Positions 1 to 5,133 of a stretch of DNA of 6,746 bases are shown here, in pieces. Source of the DNA: Lentisphaerota bacterium (GTDB taxonomy: Bacteria; Verrucomicrobiota; Lentisphaeria; Oligosphaerales; Oligosphaeraceae); assembly GCA_012800625.1 (NCBI GenBank), contig JAAZIY010000053.1:1-6746 (forward strand). Direction: 5' to 3'. The notes beneath the pieces are model-generated. The model made no database searches. It was not told where the DNA came from and saw only the letters and a list, made by a program, of their open reading frames with translations. The first letter of the stretch is position 1, and each line of letters begins with the position of its first letter. The position numbers and the translations under genes were made by a program.

Positions 1-446
1 AAGTTATACGCATCTTCAACACCTATGGGCCGCGCATGCACCCCAACGACGGCAGAGTGGTATCAAACTTCATTGTGCAGGCCCTGCTGAACAAGGATAT
101 CACTCTCTACGGAGACGGCAGCCAAACCCGCTCATTCTGCTATTGCGATGACCTCATTGATGGCATGATACGCATGATGAACTCCGACGAGCAGTTTACC
201 GGCCCGGTGAACCTGGGCAACCCCGGAGAGTTCACCATCAAGGAGCTGGCTGAAAAGGTGCTTGCACTCACCGGCTCAAGTTCAAAGCTGGTCTATCAAC
301 CACTGCCGCAAGACGACCCTAAACAAAGGCGCCCCGACATCAGCCTGGCAAAAGAGAAATTGGGCTGGCAGCCCAGCATAAACCTGGAAGAAGGGCTGAA
401 ACGAACCATTGCTTATTTTGAGCAACTTTTGCAAAAAGGCCTCTAA
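1..446 (+). CDS. UDP-glucuronate decarboxylase (UDP-xylose synthase-like SDR), 3' part
   Basis: Partial gene: the frame is open from base 3 and ends at TAA 444-446, giving 147 visible residues, about the C-terminal half of a family usually near 310-320 aa. An internal ATG at 36 is not the true start, because in-frame residues VIRIFNTYGPR precede it. Family knowledge: extended SDR enzymes of this group bind NAD and convert UDP-glucuronate to UDP-xylose in the cytosol, feeding surface polysaccharide synthesis. Seen here: the FNTYGPR motif, MHPNDGRVVSNF, the YGDGSQTRSF substrate loop, the GPVNLGNPGEFTI segment and PQDDPKQRRPDIS, a run very typical of UXS proteins rather than of UDP-glucose 4-epimerases. 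The Rossmann GxxGxxG and the YxxxK catalytic pair lie outside the window, so activity cannot be judged. The next gene starts 86 nt downstream. Family call is firm; exact substrate slightly less so. Confidence 0.9.
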   Translation, partial: VIRIFNTYGPRMHPNDGRVVSNFIVQALLNKDITLYGDGSQTRSFCYCDDLIDGMIRMMNSDEQFTGPVNLGNPGEFTIKELAEKVLALTGSSSKLVYQPLPQDDPKQRRPDISLAKEKLGWQPSINLEEGLKRTIAYFEQLLQKGL

Positions 447-481
447 CCATCAATACACACTGAGAGCTAAAAGACTGAAGC

Positions 482-513
482 TTTGTTTGTCTTCGTGTCC
501 TAAAATAAACAAA
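482..513 (+). repeat. Small dyad enclosing a TTCGTGT motif
   Basis: Arms TTTGTTT (482-488) and AAACAAA (507-513) could pair and enclose CTTCGTGTCC at 491-500. The TTCGTGT core recurs after the stop codons at 1297 and 3679. It lies 45 nt after the stop at 446 and just upstream of the AAGGAG ribosome site (518-523) of the next gene. Function unknown; the stem is AT-rich and not a convincing terminator. Confidence 0.35.
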
Positions 514-532
514 CCACAAGGAGTATCTGAAA

Positions 533-1297
533 ATGACTTTGATTGCCGCACAAATGTACACTTTGCGTGAGTACTGCAAAAGCGCCCTTGACATCGCTAA
601 GTCCTGCGCAAAAGTGAAAAAAATGGGCTATGACGGCATACAGGCCTCAGGAATGGCTAAAATAGACCCGAAGGAAATGAAAAAAATCCTCGACGGCGAG
701 GGCCTGCTTATGGCGGCAACCCATGTGGGCTTCGACGAGCTCGCCAAAGAACCCGAGCGCATCATCGCGGAGCACGCCCTGTGGAACTGTAACTATACCG
801 CCATAGGTGGATACGCATTTGCCGAATGGACCAGGGCGGCAATCGATAAATTCATTGGCGACTATAACGCCGTGGCCGCAAAATTTGCCGGCTCAGAGCT
901 GAAAATCGGCTACCATAATCATCATCACGAGTTCGCCCAGATAGACGGGCTGCGCCCCATAGACCTGTTTATCAATAACTTTGACCCCGAAATCTGGCTG
1001 GAAATCGACACCCATTGGGTGGTGCGAGGCGGAGCCGACCCGGCGGCCTACATCGAAAAAGTGGCGGGGCGCATACCCTGCGTGCACTTCAAAGACATGA
1101 GCCTGAAGTACGAGGGCAGAGAACCGCAGTTCTGCGAAATCGGCGACGGCAACTTGAACTGGCCGCGTATCATACAGGCCTGCCGCTATGCCGGCGTGAA
1201 GTGGTATATAGTCGAACGCGATTCTGGCGAGGTAAATGCCTTCGACAGCCTTGAACGGAGCGCCTACAATATGCGCGAAAAACTCGGCCTGTTCTAG
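533..1297 (+). CDS. Sugar phosphate isomerase/epimerase, xylose isomerase-like TIM barrel
   Basis: A 254-aa cytosolic protein of the COG1082 / AP_endonuc_2 fold, the usual length for the family. Start ATG 533 is preceded by AAGGAG at 518-523, a 9-nt spacer. Seen: YHNHHHEF (residues 127-134), LEIDTHW (156-162), VHFKDM (184-189), EIGDGNLNW (202-210) and VERD (227-230). In the family, acidic and histidine residues at the ends of barrel strands bind a divalent metal and catalyse proton transfer in ketose-aldose isomerisation or C3 epimerisation. E157, H185 and E228, with E133 nearby, are the candidate ligands here. There is no signal peptide or membrane segment. It follows a UDP-glucuronate decarboxylase by 86 nt, but that does not fix a substrate; relatives act on hydroxypyruvate, inosose, tagatose or xylulose-type compounds. 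The family is clear, the substrate unknown. Confidence 0.88.
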   Translation: MTLIAAQMYTLREYCKSALDIAKSCAKVKKMGYDGIQASGMAKIDPKEMKKILDGEGLLMAATHVGFDELAKEPERIIAEHALWNCNYTAIGGYAFAEWTRAAIDKFIGDYNAVAAKFAGSELKIGYHNHHHEFAQIDGLRPIDLFINNFDPEIWLEIDTHWVVRGGADPAAYIEKVAGRIPCVHFKDMSLKYEGREPQFCEIGDGNLNWPRIIQACRYAGVKWYIVERDSGEVNAFDSLERSAYNMREKLGLF

Positions 1298-1360
1298 GCC
1301 CCCCCCGACAAAGCAAGCTGCTTAGTGTCCCTTCGTGTGCCTTTGTGGTTCAAGGGGGGC
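1298..1360 (+). repeat. Stem-loop after the isomerase stop, enclosing TTCGTGT motif
   Basis: GCCCCCC (1298-1304, immediately after the TAG stop) can pair with GGGGGGC (1354-1360). Inside lie a small hairpin AAGCA-AGC-TGCTT (1311-1323) and CTTCGTGTGC (1331-1340) followed by CTTTGTGGTT. There is no T-run after the right arm, so it is not a canonical intrinsic terminator; it could still protect the 3' end of the mRNA. Pairing is seen in the sequence, function is inferred. Confidence 0.45.
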
Positions 1361-1366
1361 ATAGCA

Positions 1367-1452
1367 GCGCCTCTACGAGGCGCCGGTTTTGATGGTTACC
1401 TGCACCCCAGGCTAAAGCCTGGGGTTAAGCATGGTTATGCGCCTACGGCGCA
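1367..1452 (+). repeat. Composite hairpin cassette, copy A
   Basis: Three hairpins in a row: GCGCCTC-TAC-GAGGCGC (1367-1383); the palindrome CCCCAGGCTAAAGCCTGGGG (1405-1424); and TGCGCC-TAC-GGCGCA (1438-1452). Bases 1405-1451 match the reverse complement of 6293-6339 at 44 of 47 positions. The order and spacing of the hairpins are the same in the second copy, so this is one dispersed element, here on the + strand. It resembles REP/BIME-type extragenic palindromes in size and location. No transposase is visible in the window. Confidence 0.8.
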
Positions 1453-1471
1453 AGGAGACATGAAGCTTTGT

Positions 1472-1522
1472 GGTAAATTGTGCTAAGGAATAAAACGGCT
1501 CGTTTCTGCGGCACAATTCACC
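1472..1522. repeat. Nested inverted repeat
   Basis: Outer arms at 1472-1483 and 1511-1522 (AATTGTGC against GCACAATT, extended by GGT against ACC across one mismatch) pair at 11 of 12 positions. In the loop, AAACG-GCT-CGTTT (1493-1505) forms a second hairpin. The element abuts the 92-bp tandem repeat. It holds no open reading frame worth noting. It could be a tiny MITE-like remnant or a structured RNA; nothing seen decides between them. Confidence 0.5.
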
Positions 1523-1526
1523 TCAT

Positions 1527-1710
1527 GGTTCTGATTTTGCCAGTAGTATTGACCCTGGCCGGTTAATCATAAAAGCAAAATTCTCCTGAAAAATGCATTT
1601 TTTGGAAGAATTTCTAATGATTCTGATTTTGCCAGTAGTATTGACCCTGGCCGGTTAATCATAAAAGCAAAATTCTCCTGAAAAATGTAGTTTTTGGAAG
1701 AATTTCTAAT
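1527..1710 (+). repeat. 92-bp tandem direct duplication
   Basis: Unit 1 is 1527-1618 and unit 2 is 1619-1710, head to tail with no spacer. They differ at only three positions (1528/1620, 1596/1688, 1598/1690), so 89 of 92 bases agree. Each unit contains further dyads: ATTTTGC with GCAAAAT (1534-1540 and 1575-1581 in unit 1), AAATTCT with AGAATTT (1578-1584 and 1607-1613), and a central 14-bp palindrome AAAAATGCATTTTT (1589-1602). In unit 2 two of the three differences fall in that palindrome's centre, turning it into a loop. No coding capacity is apparent. Confidence 0.9.
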
Positions 1711-1735
1711 TTTTCTCTGGGATTCAGTCCATTGG

Positions 1736-1857
1736 TGCCCCGAAGGGGCAACCTAATATAGCCCAGGGTAAGCGAGGCTCCGCAGGAGCCGAGCGCCACC
1801 CTGGGTAAAAGCCCCCCCTGAATCCGGCGCCCTGTAGGGGCGCCACAAGCGGGCTTT
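1736..1857 (+). repeat. GC-rich hairpin cluster upstream of proC
   Basis: Three consecutive structures: TGCCCC-GAA-GGGGCA (1736-1750); CCCAGGGT (1762-1769) pairing with ACCCTGGG (1798-1805) around an inner hairpin GGCTCC-GCA-GGAGCC (1776-1790); and GGCGCCC-TGTAG-GGGCGCC (1826-1844) enclosed by AAAGCCC (1808-1814) and GGGCTTT (1851-1857). The last is followed by TTTCAACATTAC and a T-run at 1873-1878, so it could end transcription before proC or form part of its leader. It is a different element from the cassette at 1367-1452, although it shares the theme of GC stems with tiny loops. Confidence 0.7.
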
Positions 1858-1892
1858 CAACATTACAAGGGCTTTTTTGACGGGGTTTAGTT

Positions 1893-2687
1893 ATGAACCT
1901 GCTTTTTATCGGCGCCGGCAAGATGGCCAGCGCCATTGTCAGCGGAATCCTGAATGAGAACCTGTTCCCGCATGACAATATCTGGGCCTGTGACATCAAT
2001 CCCGAGGCCAGGGAGGAATTCAGCCGCCGCACTACCTTGAGCTGCGCCAAGAGTGCGGAGTCACTGGCCGGCAAGGCCGATGTCTTGCTGCTGGCCATCA
2101 AGCCTCAGGGCCTCGAACAGCTGCTGGCCAGCCTGCCGCCGCGCAAGCCGGAGGCCCTGGTGCTCTCTATCTGCGCTGGCTTGAGCATTGCCAGACTGCG
2201 GCAGGGCTTTGCCACCGGACGCATAGTGCGGGTCATGCCAAATACGCCGCTAATGGTCGGCATGGGCGCCAGCTGCTACGCCCTGGGCAGCGAGTCCGAC
2301 GAGAGCGCCGCCGCGCTCACTGAAAAAATCTTCGCGACCCTGGGAAAAACCTGGCGGGTCTCCGAAGAACTGCTCGATGCGGTCACTGCCATCAGCGGCA
2401 GCGGACCGGCTTATATGTTCGAGTTCATCGAGGCTTTGCGCCTGGCCGGCATCAAGCTGGGCCTGCCCGACGAGCTTGCCCTGCAGCTGGCTGTCCAAAC
2501 CATGCGAGGCTCAGTCGAAATGCTGCAGCAAGGCCTGGGCACTCCAGAAGAGCTGCGTCAGGCGGTGACCTCGCCGGGCGGTACCACTGCCGCCGCCCTC
2601 AAAGTCATGCAGGAGGCGGATTTCAGAGGCCTGGTCGAAAGACTCACGCAGGCGGCCTGTACGCGCTCCAAAGAACTCGGCGCCTAG
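1893..2687 (+). CDS. proC: Pyrroline-5-carboxylate reductase
   Basis: A 264-aa cytosolic enzyme that reduces 1-pyrroline-5-carboxylate to L-proline with NAD(P)H, the last step of proline synthesis. The length is normal for the family. Seen: the N-terminal Rossmann motif GAGKMASA (residues 7-14), the AIKPQ segment (68-72), the RVMPNTP signature (113-119), the dimerisation-domain motif AISGSGPAY (166-174) and VTSPGGTT (225-232), all hallmark ProC blocks in the expected order. The start at ATG 1893 fits the family N-terminus. The ribosome site is weak (GGGG at 1882-1885, no AGGAG). A repeat-filled region of 595 nt lies upstream. An SDR gene begins 23 nt after the stop, so the two are probably co-transcribed without an evident metabolic link. 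No defects seen. Confidence 0.96.
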   Translation: MNLLFIGAGKMASAIVSGILNENLFPHDNIWACDINPEAREEFSRRTTLSCAKSAESLAGKADVLLLAIKPQGLEQLLASLPPRKPEALVLSICAGLSIARLRQGFATGRIVRVMPNTPLMVGMGASCYALGSESDESAAALTEKIFATLGKTWRVSEELLDAVTAISGSGPAYMFEFIEALRLAGIKLGLPDELALQLAVQTMRGSVEMLQQGLGTPEELRQAVTSPGGTTAAALKVMQEADFRGLVERLTQAACTRSKELGA

Positions 2688-2710
2688 CATCAATAACGAA
2701 GGACGAAAAC

Positions 2711-3679
2711 ATGAGCATTTTAGTGACTGGCGGAGCCGGATTCATTGGCTCGCATCTTTGCCGCGCCCTGCTGGCCCAAGGCGAGGAAGTGACGGTGATC
2801 GACGACTTGTCCACCGGCAGCTATGACAATCTCGCCGATTTGGAGGGCAACCAGGCCTTCCGCCTTATCGTCGAGGACGTCAATAACCAGGCTCTGGTCG
2901 ATGATTGTGTGCGCCACAGCAGTGCCGTCTATCACCTGGCCTCCGCCGTCGGCGTCAGGCTCATTATCGAGCAGCCGGTGCGCACCATACACAGCATCGT
3001 CGGCGGCACCGAGTCGGTGCTCAAAGCCTGTGCGCGCTATCGCAGGCCCTTCCTGCTGACCTCCAGCTCAGAGGTCTACGGCAAAGGCTCGAAGGTGCCT
3101 TTTGCCGAGGACGACGACAGCGTCATGGGCGCAACCAGCACCAGGCGCTGGAGCTATGCCTGCGCCAAGGCCTTGGACGAGTTTCTCGCCCTGGCGCACT
3201 GGGTGGAAACCCGCCTGCCCGTGGTTATCGTGAGACTCTTCAACACCGTAGGCCCCAGACAGACCGGACAGTACGGCATGGTGCTGCCCAACTTCGTGCG
3301 CCAGGCACTCAACAACCAGCCTATCATGGTGCATGGCGACGGCATGCAGAGCCGCTGCTTCGCCCATGTGCAAGACGTGGTCGAGGCCTTGCTCGCCCTG
3401 ATGGCCTGTCCGCAGGCGCGCGGACAGGTAGTCAACGTCGGAAACGACGACGAAATTAGCATTTTCGACTTGGCTTGCCGTATCAAGGAACAATGCGGCA
3501 GCAGCTCGGAAATTCAAAAAATACCCTATGAACAAGCTTACGGCGAAGGCTTTGACGACATGCGCCGCCGCGTGCCGGACCTAAGCAAGGTGCACAGGCT
3601 TATTGGCTACAAGGCAAAAAGAGACCTGCAGCAGATAATTGCCGACGTTATCCAGGAAATGAGCAAAACCAACGCCTAG
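2711..3679 (+). CDS. NAD-dependent nucleotide-sugar epimerase/dehydratase (extended SDR)
   Basis: A 322-aa cytosolic extended SDR, full length for the family. Start ATG 2711 has AAGGA at 2699-2703, a 7-nt spacer, and lies 23 nt after proC. Seen: TGGAGFIGSH Rossmann motif (residues 6-15; G7, G10, G13), D31-D32 ending strand 2 for NAD ribose binding, LLTSSSEVYG (115-124) with the catalytic Ser/Thr region, RRWSYACAK (145-153) giving the Y149/K153 YxxxK pair, FNTVGPRQTGQYGMV (177-191) and the HGDGMQSRCF substrate loop (208-217). The tail has AYGEGFDDMRRRVPD (276-290). Related to the partial UXS at 1-446 but clearly divergent, with RQTGQYG in place of RMHPNDG. Likely substrates are UDP-sugars; 4-epimerase and decarboxylase activities cannot be told apart by eye. 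Probable role: surface polysaccharide precursor supply. Confidence 0.88.
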   Translation: MSILVTGGAGFIGSHLCRALLAQGEEVTVIDDLSTGSYDNLADLEGNQAFRLIVEDVNNQALVDDCVRHSSAVYHLASAVGVRLIIEQPVRTIHSIVGGTESVLKACARYRRPFLLTSSSEVYGKGSKVPFAEDDDSVMGATSTRRWSYACAKALDEFLALAHWVETRLPVVIVRLFNTVGPRQTGQYGMVLPNFVRQALNNQPIMVHGDGMQSRCFAHVQDVVEALLALMACPQARGQVVNVGNDDEISIFDLACRIKEQCGSSSEIQKIPYEQAYGEGFDDMRRRVPDLSKVHRLIGYKAKRDLQQIIADVIQEMSKTNA

Positions 3680-3683
3680 GACC

Positions 3684-3738
3684 CTGGCAGCTCAAAACGA
3701 GCATGGCCAGCAGATATGCCTTCGTGTGACTTCGTGTG
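3684..3738 (+). repeat. 3' hairpin followed by doubled TTCGTGTG motif
   Basis: CTGGC (3684-3688) and GCTC (3690-3693) pair with GAGC (3699-3702) and GCCAG (3706-3710) around an AAAAC loop, a bulged hairpin directly after the SDR stop. TTCGTGTG then occurs twice with a 2-nt gap (3721-3728 and 3731-3738), followed by an A-run. The motif is shared with 491-500 and 1331-1340. There is no T-run after the hairpin, so terminator function is only possible. Confidence 0.4.
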
Positions 3739-3762
3739 CAAAAAAAATGCCTTATTATTACT

Positions 3763-3849
3763 GAAAATCGAGATATTTTCAACCGCCTCGCGCAATCTGG
3801 ATTTTACGATATAAATTATACGCTGTCATAAAAAACATCGTTTTTATGA
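3763..3849 (+). promoter_or_regulatory. Leader of the kamA pair: candidate -10 box and dyads
   Basis: This AT-rich stretch is the only obvious place for a promoter of the kamA operon. TATAAA at 3810-3815 is a plausible -10 hexamer, but no good -35 is seen 16-18 bp upstream. Dyads: GAAAAT-CGAGAT-ATTTTC (3763-3780) and TCATAAAAA (3826-3834) with TTTTTATGA (3841-3849) around ACATCG, a perfect 9-bp stem that would lie in the mRNA leader if the -10 guess is right. I see no lysine riboswitch; the leader is too short for one. Confidence 0.3.
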
Positions 3850-3872
3850 GCTGCTTCTCAAGCGTTTTTTTT

Positions 3873-3876
3873 GGAG
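3873..3876 (+). promoter_or_regulatory. Ribosome binding site that fixes the kamA start
   Basis: GGAG lies 6 nt before ATG 3883, a normal spacing. The alternative in-frame TTG at 3871 would overlap this site and has only a T-run upstream, so ATG 3883 is preferred. A tiny stem GCTT-CTC-AAGC (3853-3863) and a run of eight T (3865-3872) come immediately before it. Confidence 0.7.
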
Positions 3877-3882
3877 TTCGCC

Positions 3883-5133
3883 ATGTCAACTTACGAGATG
3901 CTTCAGCCTTCGCGCGAATGCCTGTCCGAGGAAGCGGAGGAGCCTCCGCCCAACCCAGGCCGGCTGCCGGCCAAGTCCAGCAGCCGCAGTCTTTTCGAGC
4001 TTATTAGTCCTCAAACCCGCGAATTTATCCACCGATTTTATCCGAATCTATGCGACAGTCAATGGAACGATTGGCGCTGGCAGGTCCGCAACCGTATTCG
4101 CAGCCAGTCTGAGCTTTGCCGTTTCATGTCGCTTTCTGCTGACGAGGCTCTGGCTTTGTCTCAAGGCCAACAGGGCTTTCCTTTTGCTGTCCCCCCCTAC
4201 TATTTGAGCCTGCTGGCCGATTCCGCGCCGGGGCACCCGCTGCGTCTGTCGGTGCTGCCCAGCACCCAGGAATACCTCCTGGCTGAAGACGAGGCGGATG
4301 ACCCGCTGGCCGAGGAGGCCAGCAGCCCGACCCCGGGACTGGTGCATCGCTATCCCAACCGCGTGCTCTTCCTGGCCACCGATTTCTGCTCGGTGTGCTG
4401 CCGCTACTGCACCAGGTCGCGCCTGATTGGCAGCGAGCATCGGGAAAGCCCGCGCAAACACTGGCAAGCAGCACTGAAATACATCGCCGAACATAAGGAA
4501 ATCGAGGACGTGCTCATCTCCGGCGGCGACCCGCTGACCTTGCCGCAGCAGACCCTCGAGGCGCTGCTGGCGCAGCTCAAACAAATCCGGCACCTCAAAA
4601 TCATCCGCATCGGCAGCAAGGTGCCTGCCGTATTGCCGCAGAGGATCAGCTCAAACCTGGTGAGCATGCTGAAAAAATACCATCCGCTTTTTATCAGCCT
4701 GCATTTCACTCATCCCCTCGAGTTGACCGCGGAATGCGCCGAGGCCTGCCGTCGTCTGGCCGACGCCGGCATCCCCCTGGGCAGTCAGAGCGTGCTTCTC
4801 AAAGGCGTCAACGACGAGCTTGGCACATTGCGAGAGCTGTTTATGGGGCTGTTGTCACTGCGTGTGCGTCCCTACTACTTGTATCAATGCGATCCCATAC
4901 GCGGCTCGAAGCATTTTCGCTGCCCGGTGCAACGCGGCCTCGAGCTGATGCAGGGCCTGCGCGGCCATATCTCCGGCTACGCCATACCGCACTATGTCAT
5001 AGATGCGCCTGGCGGCGGCGGTAAAATCCCCCTGCTGCCGCCATATTGCGCCGGACACAAAGGCGACAGGCTGCAGCTCTACAACTATCTCGGAAAACTC
5101 TACGAGTATCCCGATGCGGAGACGCAGCCATGA
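3883..5133 (+). CDS. kamA: Lysine 2,3-aminomutase family radical SAM enzyme (KamA)
   Basis: A 416-aa cytosolic radical SAM/PLP enzyme, expected to convert L-alpha-lysine to L-beta-lysine. Seen: WNDWRWQVRNRI (residues 61-72), the family N-terminal block; cluster motif CSVCCRYC (C169, C173, C176) followed by R178, which in clostridial KamA holds the substrate carboxylate; SAM-binding LISGGDP (211-217); YQCD (D337) and DAPGGGGK (D374, K381). K381 matches the PLP lysine. D337 and D374 match the two aspartates that grip the lysine side-chain amine, residues replaced in glutamate mutases. EpmB lacks PGGGGK, so this is not EpmB. Oddities: about 40 extra Pro/Glu-rich residues before the WNDW block, and no C-terminal Cys-rich zinc tail (clostridial C375/C377/C380), although the cysteine matching C268 is kept (C289). 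The stop overlaps the next start (ATGA), indicating coupled translation. Comparisons are from memory of the clostridial sequence. Confidence 0.92.
   Translation: MSTYEMLQPSRECLSEEAEEPPPNPGRLPAKSSSRSLFELISPQTREFIHRFYPNLCDSQWNDWRWQVRNRIRSQSELCRFMSLSADEALALSQGQQGFPFAVPPYYLSLLADSAPGHPLRLSVLPSTQEYLLAEDEADDPLAEEASSPTPGLVHRYPNRVLFLATDFCSVCCRYCTRSRLIGSEHRESPRKHWQAALKYIAEHKEIEDVLISGGDPLTLPQQTLEALLAQLKQIRHLKIIRIGSKVPAVLPQRISSNLVSMLKKYHPLFISLHFTHPLELTAECAEACRRLADAGIPLGSQSVLLKGVNDELGTLRELFMGLLSLRVRPYYLYQCDPIRGSKHFRCPVQRGLELMQGLRGHISGYAIPHYVIDAPGGGGKIPLLPPYCAGHKGDRLQLYNYLGKLYEYPDAETQP

Noticed and set aside
1527..1710. CRISPR array
   Set aside because: Only two long 92-bp units with no spacers between them and no cas genes.
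1724..2101. 125-codon - strand reading frame over the hairpin cluster and the proC start
   Set aside because: It runs through repeats and antisense to the well-supported proC, with no recognisable protein features.
3871..3882. TTG start for kamA four codons upstream of ATG 3883
   Set aside because: The TTG lies on the T-run just before GGAG and has no ribosome site of its own; ATG 3883 is correctly spaced from GGAG.
5046..5129. Longer N-terminus for the ATP-grasp protein
   Set aside because: The extra 28 residues are an out-of-frame reading of the kamA end, rich in Arg/Gln. ATG 5130 starts exactly at the family N-terminus KIGLSFD and overlaps the kamA stop in the usual ATGA way.
3883..5133. 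EpmB (EF-P lysine aminomutase) identity
   Set aside because: EpmB is shorter and lacks the DAPGGGGK block and the WNDWRWQ N-terminal block, both present here.
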